Notes: generated by a model from the letters alone, not told the origin. Numbered from the stretch's first letter, positions 1-9,190 are shown. The stretch: DNA of 64,000 bases from Paenibacillus pabuli NBRC 13638 (GCF_001514495.1 NZ_BCNM01000004.1:124001-188000); one strand, 5' to 3'. Made by a program: numbers and translations.

Positions 1-318
1 AGCGAGCCCTTGCAGCAGGCGCAGCAGACCGAATACTAACGCGGCAGAAGATACCGCGAAACCACCCATACAGACAGCGAGCAGCAGCAGCATGGCAATA
101 AGTGCCCGTTTGCCCCCAAGTTTACGATAGAGCGCCGCAGCCGGCACCCCGCCAATCACTTTACCGACATAAAAGAGTGCAAAAATAACCCCCATCATCC
201 AGCCGGACAGGCCGAACTCCTCAATAAACAGAGGGAAAAGGGGGAGGATCATGAAGCCGCCCATCTGACTCAGAAAACAAATGGTCATCAGCAAAGGCAG
301 GTTTTTGCGAATATCCAC
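1..318 (-). CDS. MFS transporter, N-terminal part (runs off the window)
   Basis: The reverse strand reads as one open frame of about 106 residues from a GTG start at 318 to the window edge. The start is supported by an AAAGGAG ribosome binding site eight bases upstream. The protein starts V/M-DIRKNLPLLMTICFLSQ and has hydrophobic helices. A loop at about residues 48-77 (FYVGKVIGGVPAAALYRKLGGKRA) resembles the cytoplasmic loop 2-3 motif of major facilitator superfamily drug or sugar exporters. The C-terminal nine or so helices lie outside the window, so the substrate cannot be judged. It is divergent from potA. Confidence 0.75.
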   Translation of the reverse strand, partial: MDIRKNLPLLMTICFLSQMGGFMILPLFPLFIEEFGLSGWMMGVIFALFYVGKVIGGVPAAALYRKLGGKRALIAMLLLLAVCMGGFAVSSAALVFGLLRLLQGLA

Positions 319-463
319 GAACAAGACTCCTTTCACTTAAACTTAATCCGAAATCCTCATGAAATCGCTCTACTTGCATGCGTAGATATCGACATATACC
401 CGTAATGTATGCTGTATTTGTGAGAATAAGAAGAAATAACACAGGGCGTTTACATCAAAAGCA

Positions 464-491
464 TTGCGGATATAGCTGAATCATATATAAT
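464..491 (+). promoter_or_regulatory. candidate sigma-A promoter for potABCD
   Basis: A perfect TATAAT at 486-491 is preceded at 16 bp by TTGCGG (464-469), a weak -35. It lies about 85 bp before potA in the intergenic region shared with the divergent MFS gene. The -35 matches only three of six consensus bases, so the call rests mainly on the -10 and its location. Confidence 0.4.
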
Positions 492-575
492 AGATGGGAT
501 TTGTAATGAAGCATGCATGAAAAGAAGTGTACAGGCTCAAGGTATACCTCAAGTTTAAAGGGGGCGAAATGAAGC

Positions 576-1685
576 ATGTCAGAACAACAACCGATTATCC
601 GGTTCGACCGGGTGACCCAGCAATACGATCAGGATGAAGCCGTATTGAAGGAAGTCAGCTTCGAGATTGAGCGGGGTAAATTTTATACGCTACTCGGCCC
701 GTCAGGCTGCGGGAAAACAACGATATTACGCCTGATCGCCGGCTTTGCGGAGCCGACACAGGGCAGTATTTATTTTAACGGTGCATTGATTAACCGTGTG
801 CCGGCCCACCAGCGGCAGGTGAATACCGTATTTCAGGACTACGCATTATTTCCACATTTGAATGTCTTTGAGAACGTAGCTTTTGGTTTGCGGATCAAAA
901 AAATGAAAACCGCTGAAATTCGCAGCAAAGTGTTGGAAGCCCTCAAGTTCGTCAATCTCTCCGGTTATGAGAACCGTGAGATTGGTGAGATGTCCGGCGG
1001 ACAACGACAGCGTGTTGCGATTGCACGGGCGATTGTGAATGAACCCGAGATTTTGCTGCTGGACGAGCCTCTATCGGCACTCGATCTGAAGCTGCGGACA
1101 GAAATGCAGTATGAACTGCGCGAGCTGCAACAGCGACTGGGCATTACGTTTATCTTTGTCACGCATGACCAGGAGGAAGCCTTGGCGATGTCGGATGAGA
1201 TCTTTGTCCTGAACGGCGGCGTCATTCAACAGAGCGGCACGCCGAATGATATCTATGATGAGCCGATTAACCGTTTTGTGGCGGACTTTATCGGTGAATC
1301 GAACATTGTATCCGGCAAAATGAAGCAGGACTTTGTGGTGGAATTTGCTGGTGCACAGTATGAGTGTGTCGATCAGGGGCTACAGCCGGACGAGCCTGTG
1401 GAGATTGTGATTCGTCCAGAGGATCTGGAGATTACAACCGAGGAACAGGGCAAGATGCAGGTCAATGTGGACTCCCAGCTGTTCCGTGGAGTGCATTACG
1501 AGATATCGACTTACGATGATGCGGGTAATGAGTGGTTGGTGCATTCTACGAAGAAAGCCGTGGTAGGCGCTCGTATTGGACTATATTTTGACCCGGAAGC
1601 CATCCACGTCATGCGCTTTAACGAGACGGAAGAAGAGTTCGACAAACGTCTGGAAGCCTACCAAGAGGCCGTTCATGCAGACTAA
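576..1685 (+). CDS. potA: spermidine/putrescine ABC transporter ATP-binding protein PotA
   Basis: Cytoplasmic ATPase of a polyamine importer; it drives uptake through the PotB/PotC channel. The 369-residue length is normal for PotA. Walker [10 protein letters not shown] is at residues 41-49, the Q-loop VFQDY at 85-89, the signature SGGQRQ at 140-145, Walker B LLLDEP at 160-165 and the switch histidine in VTHDQEE near 197. A TOBE-like C-terminal domain follows from about 285. An AAAGGGGG site lies 11 bases before the ATG. It is the first gene of the potABCD operon and overlaps potB by 11 bp. The family cannot be separated from other polyamine or iron importers on the ATPase alone, but the PotD neighbour makes polyamine uptake the best reading. 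Confidence 0.92.
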   Translation: MSEQQPIIRFDRVTQQYDQDEAVLKEVSFEIERGKFYTLLGPSGCGKTTILRLIAGFAEPTQGSIYFNGALINRVPAHQRQVNTVFQDYALFPHLNVFENVAFGLRIKKMKTAEIRSKVLEALKFVNLSGYENREIGEMSGGQRQRVAIARAIVNEPEILLLDEPLSALDLKLRTEMQYELRELQQRLGITFIFVTHDQEEALAMSDEIFVLNGGVIQQSGTPNDIYDEPINRFVADFIGESNIVSGKMKQDFVVEFAGAQYECVDQGLQPDEPVEIVIRPEDLEITTEEQGKMQVNVDSQLFRGVHYEISTYDDAGNEWLVHSTKKAVVGARIGLYFDPEAIHVMRFNETEEEFDKRLEAYQEAVHAD

Positions 1686-2508
1686 GTCGAGTACACGCAA
1701 TGTGTATCTGATTCCATACGTGTTATGGATGGTGTTGTTTGTAGTTGCTCCGGTTCTGCTGGTGGTATATTACTCATTCTTCGATGTGGAGGGCAACTTC
1801 ACGCTGGGTAACTATGCCCGGTTCTTTACACCTGTGTACATGCAGATGACTCTGAGCTCGTTCTGGTATGCATTCCTGATTACGGTGTTCTCGCTGTTGG
1901 TCTCGTATCCGACGGCGTATTTACTGACTCGTACGAAACACAAGCAGCTGTGGCTGCTGCTTATTATTTTACCAAGCTGGATTAATCTGTTGTTAAAAGC
2001 GTACGCCTTTATCGGCCTGTTCGGCACGTATGGCCTGACCAATTCCCTGCTTGAAGTGGTGGGTATTGGTACACAGCAGATTTTGTTCACCGACTTCAGC
2101 TTTATCTTTGTCTCGGTGTACATCTTCATTCCGTTCATGATCCTGCCGATTTTCAACGCGCTGGAAGAGATGAATCCGTCATTGATCTACGCTGCGCGGG
2201 ATCTCGGGGCATCGTCCTGGCTGACGTTCCGCCGGGTCATCTTCCCACTGACCATCAGCGGCGTGAAATCCGGCTGTCAGGCTGTATTTATTCCAGCGTT
2301 ATCGTTGTTCATGATTACCCGCCTCATTGCGGGGAACCGGGTAATTACGCTGGGAACAGCGATTGAACAGCATTTTCTCGTCACCCAGGACTGGGGGATG
2401 GGTTCGACGATTGCTGTCTTTTTGATTATTGCGATGGCGATCATTATGTTCCTGACCGGATCAGGCAAGAAGGAGGTGCGTAATGGGAAGAAACGGAAAG
2501 CTGTCTAA
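1675..2508 (+). CDS. potB: polyamine ABC transporter permease PotB
   Basis: Integral membrane permease of 277 residues with about six helices and the EAA loop ([16 protein letters not shown]) that docks onto PotA. A longer open frame begins at 1576. The start at 1675 is preferred because the protein then begins MQTKSSTRN just before the first helix, has an AAGAGG site upstream and overlaps potA by only 11 bp, as expected for translational coupling. The upstream extension is hydrophilic and lies in potA in another frame. It overlaps potC by 26 bp. Confidence 0.9.
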   Translation: MQTKSSTRNVYLIPYVLWMVLFVVAPVLLVVYYSFFDVEGNFTLGNYARFFTPVYMQMTLSSFWYAFLITVFSLLVSYPTAYLLTRTKHKQLWLLLIILPSWINLLLKAYAFIGLFGTYGLTNSLLEVVGIGTQQILFTDFSFIFVSVYIFIPFMILPIFNALEEMNPSLIYAARDLGASSWLTFRRVIFPLTISGVKSGCQAVFIPALSLFMITRLIAGNRVITLGTAIEQHFLVTQDWGMGSTIAVFLIIAMAIIMFLTGSGKKEVRNGKKRKAV

Positions 2509-3292
2509 CGTCTATCTGGCCGTTGTATTCGCCATACTGTACGCACCGATCGCGTATCTGATCTTCTATTCCTTCAACAGTGGCGGCCATATGCGCGGCT
2601 TCGAAGGGTTTACGTTGGAATGGTACAGGGAAGTATTTGCCGATACTCGGCTGCTTATCATTGTACTCAATACGTTTATTATTGCGCTCTTGTCCTCTGC
2701 GATCTCAACGATGCTCGGTGTGGCAGGGGCACTGGCGATTTATCATGTGCGGCGTAAACGGACCAAGAATACGTTGCTGTCACTCAATAACGTGTTGATC
2801 GTTAGTCCGGATGTTATCATCGGTGCATCCTTTCTGATTCTGTTCACCATGATTGGCATCAAGCTTGGATTTACTTCGGTATTGTTGTCTCATATTGCGT
2901 TTAGCGTGCCGATTGTCGTGATTATGGTACTACCTAAGTTGCAGGAGATGAGTCCAACGCTGATGGATGCGGCGCGTGACCTGGGTGCTGGATCATGGCA
3001 GATCCTGACTCGTGTCGTACTGCCCTACGTTAAACCGGGCATTTTTGCGGGATTCTTCATGGCATTGACCTACTCACTTGATGACTTCGCGGTGACGTTC
3101 TTTGTTACAGGGAACGGGTACTCTACACTCTCTGTGGAGATTTATTCCAGAGCAAGGCAGGGAGTGTCATTGTCCATCAATGCACTATCTACACTGCTGT
3201 TCCTGCTCACCGTGCTGCTGGTGGTTGGCTACTACTTCATTAACCGCCGTGCAACACGGATACCACCCGGAGGGAAGGGGCTGCGTCCATGA
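2483..3292 (+). CDS. potC: polyamine ABC transporter permease PotC
   Basis: Second permease of the polyamine importer, 269 residues with six predicted helices and the EAA loop DLGAGSWQILTRVVLP. A strong AAGGAGGTG site lies five bases upstream, inside the end of potB. The stop overlaps the potD start as ATGA (3289-3292), so the two are probably translationally coupled. The short N-terminal segment ([20 protein letters not shown]) is typical of PotC. Confidence 0.92.
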   Translation: MGRNGKLSNVYLAVVFAILYAPIAYLIFYSFNSGGHMRGFEGFTLEWYREVFADTRLLIIVLNTFIIALLSSAISTMLGVAGALAIYHVRRKRTKNTLLSLNNVLIVSPDVIIGASFLILFTMIGIKLGFTSVLLSHIAFSVPIVVIMVLPKLQEMSPTLMDAARDLGAGSWQILTRVVLPYVKPGIFAGFFMALTYSLDDFAVTFFVTGNGYSTLSVEIYSRARQGVSLSINALSTLLFLLTVLLVVGYYFINRRATRIPPGGKGLRP

Positions 3293-4362
3293 AGCAACTG
3301 GTACGGACATTTGCGATTGTATTTGTGGCTGCCTTTGCCCTAATGATTCTGGCTTCCTATCTGAACAAGAGTCAGGGATATTCCGGAGGCAATACGCTGA
3401 CGATCTATAACTGGGGCGATTATATCGATCCCGATTTACTGAAGGAATTTGAAGAAGAGACGGGAATCAAGGTCATCTATCAAACGTTTGACTCGAACGA
3501 AGCAATGCTGACCAAGATTGAGCAGGGGGGAACCACGTTTGATGTGGCGATTCCTTCCGAATATGCGATTAGCAAAATGAAAGAAGAGAACCTGCTCGTG
3601 CCACTGGATCATAGCAAGCTGCCTAATCTGAGTAACATTGATCCACGGTTCATGGACCTGTCCTTTGATGAGGGCAACAAGTACTCCATTCCTTACTTCT
3701 GGGGAACAGTAGGGATTGTGTATAATCCCGAACTGGTCGATGGATTAACCTTTGAGAGCTGGAATGATCTGTGGGACCCGCGTTTGAAAAATCAAATCCT
3801 GCTGCTCGATGGTGCCCGTGAAGTCATTGGTATGGGGCTGAACAGCCTGGGGTATTCGCTGAACGATACCAACGAGGATCATCTGCAGGCGGCTCTGAGG
3901 AAATTGTCCACATTGACGCCTAACGTCAGAGCCATTGTCGGAGACGAGATCAAAATGCTGCTGGCGAACGAGGAAGCGGCGGTTGGACTCGTATGGTCTG
4001 GGGATGCGTCAGAAATTATGGATGAGAACGACAAGCTGGATTACGTGGTTCCTGAGGAAGGATCGAACCTTTGGTTTGATAACATGGTTATTCCGAAGAC
4101 GGCGAGTAATATTGAAGGGGCGCATCAGTTTATCAACTTTATGCTGGACCCGGATCATGCGGCCCGTAACGCCGAATATGTCGGATACTCCACACCGAAT
4201 GCGGAGGCATTGAAGCTGCTGCCAGAGGATATTTCGGAGGATGAACGATTCTATCCAGATGAGACGCTGACGGGTAAGCTTGAAGTGTACGATAATCTGG
4301 GCAAAAAAATGCTTTCGCATTATAACGATTTGTTCCTCGAATTTAAAATGCATAGCAAATAA
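3289..4362 (+). CDS. potD: spermidine/putrescine-binding protein PotD
   Basis: Extracytoplasmic solute-binding protein, 357 residues, that delivers polyamine to PotBC. After one N-terminal hydrophobic helix (about residues 8-24) it carries the family start NWGDYIDPDLLKEFEEETG and later YFWGTVGIVYNP. Many Gram-positive binding proteins are lipoproteins, but no cysteine follows this signal helix. The protein is therefore probably membrane-anchored by an uncleaved helix or secreted. It is the last gene of potABCD, overlapping potC by 4 bp. Confidence 0.9.
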   Translation: MKQLVRTFAIVFVAAFALMILASYLNKSQGYSGGNTLTIYNWGDYIDPDLLKEFEEETGIKVIYQTFDSNEAMLTKIEQGGTTFDVAIPSEYAISKMKEENLLVPLDHSKLPNLSNIDPRFMDLSFDEGNKYSIPYFWGTVGIVYNPELVDGLTFESWNDLWDPRLKNQILLLDGAREVIGMGLNSLGYSLNDTNEDHLQAALRKLSTLTPNVRAIVGDEIKMLLANEEAAVGLVWSGDASEIMDENDKLDYVVPEEGSNLWFDNMVIPKTASNIEGAHQFINFMLDPDHAARNAEYVGYSTPNAEALKLLPEDISEDERFYPDETLTGKLEVYDNLGKKMLSHYNDLFLEFKMHSK

Positions 4363-4381
4363 GGGGCATTCGAGCGAGATG

Positions 4382-4420
4382 TAGCGGATGAACGTGCGTT
4401 TATGCACGTTCAAGCCGCTA
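4382..4420. repeat. hairpin behind potD
   Basis: TAGCGG (4382-4387) pairs with CCGCTA (4415-4420), and TGAACGTGC (4389-4397) pairs perfectly with GCACGTTCA (4404-4412). The stem lies 20 bp after the potD stop and has no T-run, so it may be a 3' stabilising structure or one of the dispersed CTAACGAA-type elements, because CTAACGAATC directly overlaps its end (4418-4427). Confidence 0.6.
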
Positions 4421-4468
4421 ACGAATCTACCACACCTTAATTGGGCTGATTTGCATGGATTACGAAGG

Positions 4469-4612
4469 CTAACGAATTTCAGCGGCGCTATTTCTCATAA
4501 AACAGGTGTCAAACGACAATAAGCCGCTACTTGCGCAGGATAACGTCTCTCTGATTCGTTAAAACTCAAGTGGGCGTAAATGACCGCCAATAGCGTGTGC
4601 GCAGTTCGTTAG
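4469..4612. repeat. palindromic intergenic element with CTAACGAA/TTCGTTAG ends
   Basis: The left end at 4469-4492 starts CTAACGAA and ends GCTATT. The right end at 4589-4612 starts AATAGC and ends TTCGTTAG, which makes an imperfect inverted repeat enclosing about 95 bp. An internal GATTCGTT occurs at 4553-4560. The same end sequences and GC(G)TATT inner motif occur at 28375-28469 and partly at 44837, so this is a dispersed family rather than a local hairpin. Confidence 0.65.
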
Positions 4613-4626
4613 ATTTGAGAAATCAA

Positions 4627-4680
4627 ATAGGGGTGCTGCTCGTCATTTCAATTGATGACGAGCAGCACCCCTATGTTTTT
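4627..4680 (+). terminator. perfect 20-bp stem terminator
   Basis: A perfect inverted repeat (4627-4646 with 4655-4674; arm core GGGGTGCTGCTCGTCAT) has an eight-base loop and is followed by GTTTTTT. It is a strong rho-independent terminator for the potABCD side. It sits 260 bp after the potD stop, beyond the repeat elements. Confidence 0.8.
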
Positions 4681-4743
4681 TACCTACTTCAGAGCAAATA
4701 GCTCAGGTGGTTGTCTTATCTTTGTTTACACAATAACGGAGAG

Positions 4744-4853
4744 GGCAGAACAAACTGGAGAAGCGAAGCGCTCGCCTTTATCGCCGGATTTTACCCTCTA
4801 TTAAGGGGGATCAAAAAAATCCGGCGATAACAGCGATCGAAAGTTGTTCTGCC
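4744..4853. repeat. 110-bp long palindrome (GGCAGAACAA family)
   Basis: GGCAGAACAA (4744-4753) pairs with TTGTTCTGCC (4844-4853), and ATCGCCGGATT (4780-4790) pairs perfectly with AATCCGGCGAT (4818-4828), giving a long two-block hairpin. A related fragment, GGCAGAACAACC followed by TTTCTGCC, is visible near 48111. This suggests an interspersed, non-coding, palindromic repeat. It abuts the 3' end of the gene at 4885. Confidence 0.65.
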
Positions 4854-4884
4854 ATCGGAGTGGTCAGTGTATACGAATTAAGAT

Positions 4885-5385
4885 TTACATACGCTTTTTG
4901 CGACCCACCATGATCCAGGCCCCGCCCATAATCAGCACAATCGCCACGAACGGCTGGATGAAGGACAGGCTGGTCAGCATCGTACCAATCGACATGACGG
5001 CGAAGAACAGCAGTGATATAACCGTCAGTATGTTGATCGGGATCAGCAGCCATTTGTTACGGCCGCCGAACCAATACAGTTCAAACAGGCCTACTGCTAC
5101 CGCAAGAATGAAGCCAGGCCACATTGTGCTCCAGTTACCAAAGAGCATGGCGATCTGGCTGACAACACCTGCCGTAAGTAAGATGCCTCCTGGAACCAGC
5201 AATCCCACGCCTCTGCCAATCATGGAGAAGTAGAGCCAATGGAAGAATAGCCCCAGTGGAATCACAAATAGGGTGGGCCAGAAATTGGCAAAGATCGTAC
5301 CCGGACCGAGTGAACCTCCCTGGTTCAGGATCAGGTACACGCCGAGCAAAATAAGCACAGGCGCAAGGATGGTGCGTTTAGCCAT
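4885..5385 (-). CDS. multi-pass membrane protein, LiaI/LiaF-like transmembrane region
   Basis: A 166-residue protein, almost entirely hydrophobic, with five or six helices and a basic C-terminus (VGRKKRM). The start at 5385 is supported by AAAGGAG seven to eight bases upstream; a longer frame from 5451 lacks such a site. The pattern (LAPVLILLGVYLILNQGG, then FWPTLFVIPLG) resembles the LiaI/LiaF-like transmembrane (DUF5668-type) region linked to envelope-stress modules. No LiaRS genes are nearby, so a specific role is not assigned. Confidence 0.7.
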   Translation of the reverse strand: MAKRTILAPVLILLGVYLILNQGGSLGPGTIFANFWPTLFVIPLGLFFHWLYFSMIGRGVGLLVPGGILLTAGVVSQIAMLFGNWSTMWPGFILAVAVGLFELYWFGGRNKWLLIPINILTVISLLFFAVMSIGTMLTSLSFIQPFVAIVLIMGGAWIMVGRKKRM

Positions 5386-5499
5386 GATATCTCTCCTTTT
5401 CAATTCATATGGATTCCGAACGTTCATGGTGTATGTTTTCTCGTTATTCACAGCATACCATGAACCGCAAAAAGGTATCCTCGGTCTTTGGAGTTAAAG

Positions 5500-5525
5500 T
5501 GGTCCTAGACTAAAGTCTAGGACCA
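5500..5525. other. perfect 11-bp hairpin
   Basis: TGGTCCTAGAC (5500-5510) and GTCTAGGACCA (5515-5525) pair perfectly around a TAAA loop. No T-run follows on either strand, so it is not a clear terminator. It lies between the membrane protein gene and the CDF gene, about 105 bp past the CDF stop, and could be a transcript-stabilising stem or operator. Confidence 0.5.
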
Positions 5526-5631
5526 ATATACTCTTCTAAATATTCAACTGTCGAATCCCATTATGCCATGCAGCTATATACGTTATCTATCCAGGTTCAG
5601 ACCTTTTCTTTTATAGAAGGAAAGCCATACG

Positions 5632-6633
5632 TTATTTCACCACATCTGAATGTTTCTTGCCCCAGCTGTTCACACCATCATCTTCGATAATGGAGATGGC
5701 TGCATCGGCGATGTCCGGATCTGTCATTAACTTCTCCTGGATACGGAACTTGATATCATCGGCATCAGCAAGGCTTAGTCCTTTGGTCAGCTCAATCAGA
5801 CCCTCGACGTGGTAATAACGGCCTTCCTGAATAATTCGCATCATTTGAATATCCGCAACATGAGTATCGGCCAGGATGGTCTGGGATACTTTATCCTCGA
5901 TATCCTGCGGAGCTGCTACACCGATCAGTCCGATCATGTTGTCATAACCGACGCGGAACGCGACAGCAATCATCAGGCATCCAATAATGGTGGTCACAAT
6001 TCCATCGAGCAATGCAAAATTGGTCATTGCAATGACTACAACAGAGATCAGCGCAAGGAGTGCACCGAGTACGGCTACAACATCCTCGTAAAATACAAGA
6101 CGTGTTGGCGGTGCAGCGCGCCCTACATTTTTGATTGCAGCGGGAACCAAGGCCAATCCGGCAGCTTTTGGCGCGCGTGCTTCTTTCAGAATTTCCTTCA
6201 TCGCCTTGATCAGAATAGCACCGTCAATCAGAATGTTTAATACAAGCACCCCGATGTTAATCCAGAGGCCACCCGAGTGACCAGCAGGATGCTGCAACAA
6301 GTGAATCCCTTCATGGATCGTTTCATACGCCATAATGGTAACAACAATAACGGCGATCATGCAGAAAATGTTAATGACCCGTCCGAATCCGGTCGGAAAG
6401 CGGCGTGTAGGTTTTTTCTCGGACAACACACTTCCAACAAAGACAAACCCTTGGTTAATGGCATCGGCCAACGAATGCATCGCCGAAGCAAACATGGCGC
6501 CACTACCACTGAATAGGAAGGCGCCTCCTTTGCACAGTGCAAGTACGGCATTACCTGCCATCGCTACGGCCGAGGATGTGTTTCCCTTTTTGACAAGAGA
6601 CATCAAGCTCTCAGACTTTGGTTGTTCAGCCAC
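5632..6633 (-). CDS. cation diffusion facilitator family transporter (ZnT9-like)
   Basis: A membrane antiporter expected to export divalent cations such as zinc or manganese. The helix-2 metal site HSLAD (H53, D57) is followed by INQGFVFVGS and the loop RRFPTGFGRVIN, which are marks of the SLC30A9/ZnT9-like branch. A cytosolic C-terminal domain of about 100 residues follows. I chose the GTG at 6633 (333 residues) because a GGGAGGAA site precedes it. The longer frame from a GTG at 6705 has no ribosome binding site and would add 24 hydrophilic residues. Confidence 0.85.
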   Translation of the reverse strand: MAEQPKSESLMSLVKKGNTSSAVAMAGNAVLALCKGGAFLFSGSGAMFASAMHSLADAINQGFVFVGSVLSEKKPTRRFPTGFGRVINIFCMIAVIVVTIMAYETIHEGIHLLQHPAGHSGGLWINIGVLVLNILIDGAILIKAMKEILKEARAPKAAGLALVPAAIKNVGRAAPPTRLVFYEDVVAVLGALLALISVVVIAMTNFALLDGIVTTIIGCLMIAVAFRVGYDNMIGLIGVAAPQDIEDKVSQTILADTHVADIQMMRIIQEGRYYHVEGLIELTKGLSLADADDIKFRIQEKLMTDPDIADAAISIIEDDGVNSWGKKHSDVVK

Positions 6634-6825
6634 TTTGAATGTTCCTCCCAGATCAATGTGATGTGTAGAAAGGTAGTCCTCAACTACATAGGTTGTGATT
6701 TCCACTAAATGTTATTATAACGTCTCCGACATATCCCAGCATTATGCAAAAAAGGTCATATCATCATATCAACGATGTAATTCATAGGAAGTTGGGGGAT
6801 TCGAACTTGGATACGTCCCCAGGAA

Positions 6826-7422
6826 TCAGTATTCAATGGCCTCCAGAGCGCGCAAATTTCGGTTAGATTGTTCCAAAAGCTCCGTAAATGTTCCAGCCAC
6901 GTAATATACAAAATCCGGATCATGGATGTACATAATAATCTGCCCATATGTACCTTGCTCCGTCGGATCAAAGTCAAACATCAGATACAGCGATCCACCT
7001 CCAAGCATGCCAAACGTAATCCATTTCTTTTGAAACAGATATGGTTTGATTCGGGGATCAAGCTCACGGATCTCTTCTTCGGTATAATAATCATCCAGGC
7101 GGTTCTCCATCAGGGTGGAATGCCCCTTTTGAATCTTTTCCAGGGATAACAGGTAAAATGGCTCGGATTCCCGTCCTTCCTCAAGGCTTGGATACAAGAC
7201 GTGAAAGCCATAACCACTCCCATTTTTACGTTTATAAAAGGCACGGAAATCAGCAGGTAATCGAATACCGTGTTCCTGCTCGAATGCGTCAAGTTGCTCA
7301 TCCGTCACGCCTTCAAACTCGCGATATGCCTCCAATAGCTCTCGGTTCTCCTCATCTTGTACCTTCTCCTCCAACAACATATCCAGTTCATCCATCAATT
7401 CATATATACGCTGTTCTGGCAT
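6826..7422 (-). CDS. SMI1/KNR4 family protein
   Basis: A 198-residue soluble protein with the SMI1/KNR4 fold signature: GVTDEQLDAFEQEHGIRLPADFRAFY (residues about 37-62), a G-S-G-Y loop and a hydrophobic core with LYLMFDFDP. Bacterial members often act as immunity proteins for polymorphic toxins or as regulators of cell-wall functions. No toxin gene is next to it, so no partner is proposed. GGAGGG lies six bases before the ATG. It is monocistronic. Confidence 0.8.
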   Translation of the reverse strand: MPEQRIYELMDELDMLLEEKVQDEENRELLEAYREFEGVTDEQLDAFEQEHGIRLPADFRAFYKRKNGSGYGFHVLYPSLEEGRESEPFYLLSLEKIQKGHSTLMENRLDDYYTEEEIRELDPRIKPYLFQKKWITFGMLGGGSLYLMFDFDPTEQGTYGQIIMYIHDPDFVYYVAGTFTELLEQSNRNLRALEAIEY

Positions 7423-7658
7423 TCAATTCCCTCCGTATGAGCTATTCAGATAATATGGTGAGTGTATGCGAGCAAACTGTGCCTGATTTCACCTCATATT
7501 ATAGTTATAATCCAGAAAAGCACACAAGAAACCGGAGTCCTTGCTTACATGCTACAATGGCCTCATTATTCAAAGGTGGTTGTTGCATATCAGCACACCT
7601 GGCTCCATCCCAATCGATTACGTACAACCATCATGAAAGTCGCTCCTAACAACAAATA

Positions 7659-7697
7659 AAGCGTGAGCAACAGGGGCATTCCCTGTAACCCACGCTA
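7659..7697 (-). terminator. terminator of the dioxygenase-esterase operon
   Basis: AGCGTG...CCACGCT outer arms and ACAGGG...CCCTGT inner arms form a long stem with a short GCATT loop. On the minus strand a TTTATTTG tract follows. It ends transcription of the two overlapping genes at 7746-9190. The rest of the 323-bp stretch 7423-7745 shows no supported feature. Confidence 0.65.
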
Positions 7698-7745
7698 GTT
7701 ATTTATCTACTATATAAATGAAACTAATCTTGTATATAGTCCTCT

Positions 7746-8516
7746 TTAATCAAACTTCCAACAGGACAAGCTCAAGTTGCCATACTGATAGGCTTTGAAG
7801 AGTAGCGATGCCTGCTTGTTCTGATCTCCAGCGCCCATGGCGATCAGCAATGGCACAAAATGCTCGGGAGTAGGTACGGCTGCCTGGGCTGAGGGTGCCA
7901 GCTTGTCATAGGCGAAGAGGGACGCTGTATCCCAGCTCACCAGCTTGTCATGCAGCCAGTTGTCAAACGCCATGGCCCAAGGATCAACGCCTGCGCTTTC
8001 CCAGTTTAACTGACGCAGGTTGTGTACCGTTCCACCACTGCCAATGACGAGAACATCCTGCTCACGCAATGTGGCGAGTGCCTGCCCAACCTGATACTGC
8101 TGTTCATTGGACAGATAACGGTTCACAGACAACGCAACGACCGGAATGTCCGCATTCGGGTAAAGCAGGCGAAGAACTACCCAAGCACCGTGATCCAGAC
8201 CACGGACAGCGTCGCTTTCTACCGGAATGCCGGCATCTGTGAACAAGCGCTGAATCTCTGCGGTTGTTTCTTCATGTCCTTGTGCCGGATATTTGATCTG
8301 ATACAGCTCGGGCTGAAAGCCACCGAAATCATAGATGGTCTCGTAATTGGCTACCGAAGAAACCAACTGAGTTGTGGATTCCCAGTGAGCAGAGAACAAT
8401 ACGATTGCTTTGGGTTTCGGCAGTTCCTGTCCAAGGTTTTGCAGGAATTCAGTATATGCATGTTCCTCCAGTGCAAGTGATGGTGCACCGTGAGCGATAA
8501 ACAGGGATGGCATCAT
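7746..8516 (-). CDS. class III extradiol ring-cleavage dioxygenase (DODA/LigB family)
   Basis: A 256-residue enzyme of the LigB superfamily related to 4,5-DOPA extradiol dioxygenase, expected to open catechol-type rings with a metal centre. Metal-ligand motifs are visible: FIAHGAP (H9), FSAHWES (H about 48), GLDHGAW and the GSGGTVHNL segment. The ATG at 8516 has AAAGGA about 11 bases upstream. A longer frame to 8573 lies inside the upstream gene and has no family similarity. It overlaps the esterase stop by 4 bp, so the two are translationally coupled. The natural substrate is unknown. Confidence 0.85.
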   Translation of the reverse strand: MMPSLFIAHGAPSLALEEHAYTEFLQNLGQELPKPKAIVLFSAHWESTTQLVSSVANYETIYDFGGFQPELYQIKYPAQGHEETTAEIQRLFTDAGIPVESDAVRGLDHGAWVVLRLLYPNADIPVVALSVNRYLSNEQQYQVGQALATLREQDVLVIGSGGTVHNLRQLNWESAGVDPWAMAFDNWLHDKLVSWDTASLFAYDKLAPSAQAAVPTPEHFVPLLIAMGAGDQNKQASLLFKAYQYGNLSLSCWKFD

Positions 8517-9190
8517 GATGAACTCAGTCCTTTCTGACCTTCGGCAGCCAGCTTGGCATCTGTCCGAAGCCATTGTTGAAATTGTTGATATAAGTCGGGG
8601 GTAACTTGGTGACCACCGTGATATGGAACATACGTAACGTTATTGGTCTTTTCACGGAAGGAGTTGGCGTTATCCTCGCCAAGTTGCAGCGGGAAGAGAT
8701 GATCCTGATCGCCATGCGATATGAATACGGATAGCGCCGAGTCGGGCTGTATGTTGTATTCGTCTTTCACAAATTGCGGAATGTAGCCACTCATGGCTGC
8801 AATTCCCTTAATCGCATCTCCCATGATCAGTGAGAGTGTCATTGCCATAATGGCTCCCTGACTGAACCCGACGATATAACGCCTTGCGGGATCAATGGCA
8901 TATTTAGCAGACAAGTCAACAATGAGCTGTTGCAGTCCTTGAACAGAGGCGTCGAACAGCTCACGGACGGGATTACCAATGCTTTTAATTTGAAAATAGG
9001 CGTAGCCGCTCCCTTGAACAATGGGCCCACGTACGGCGACGATAATAAAATCGGACTGAAGAGGCTCCATTAAACGAAGCATATCCTGCTCATCCGAACC
9101 CATGCCATGCAGGGCATAGATAACGGGATATTGGTGTTCTGTATTGTAATCGGAAGGAAGCCGAACCTCGTAAGTTAATGAATAATTCAA
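8513..9190 (-). CDS. alpha/beta hydrolase, phospholipase/carboxylesterase family
   Basis: A 225-residue serine hydrolase. The nucleophile elbow GFSQGA (about residues 103-108), an acid in SHGDQDHLFP and a histidine in YHGGHQV form the expected catalytic triad. The start is TTG at 9190, with AGGTGGTGA six bases upstream. It is the first gene of a two-gene operon with the ring-cleavage dioxygenase, which suggests joint handling of an aromatic ester or a related detoxification role. That link is inference from the overlap only. Confidence 0.85.
   Translation of the reverse strand: MNYSLTYEVRLPSDYNTEHQYPVIYALHGMGSDEQDMLRLMEPLQSDFIIVAVRGPIVQGSGYAYFQIKSIGNPVRELFDASVQGLQQLIVDLSAKYAIDPARRYIVGFSQGAIMAMTLSLIMGDAIKGIAAMSGYIPQFVKDEYNIQPDSALSVFISHGDQDHLFPLQLGEDNANSFREKTNNVTYVPYHGGHQVTPDLYQQFQQWLRTDAKLAAEGQKGLSSS

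Noticed and set aside
1576..1674. N-terminal extension of PotB
   Set aside because: It lies inside potA in another frame, is hydrophilic and unlike PotB; the ATG at 1675 has a suitable site and overlap.
4009..4413. Reverse ORF of 134 codons over the end of potD
   Set aside because: It is antisense to a clear PotD protein and shows no motif or ribosome binding site.
7462..7659. Plus-strand ORF of 65 codons upstream of the dioxygenase terminator
   Set aside because: No start signal or recognisable domain, and it overlaps the terminator region.
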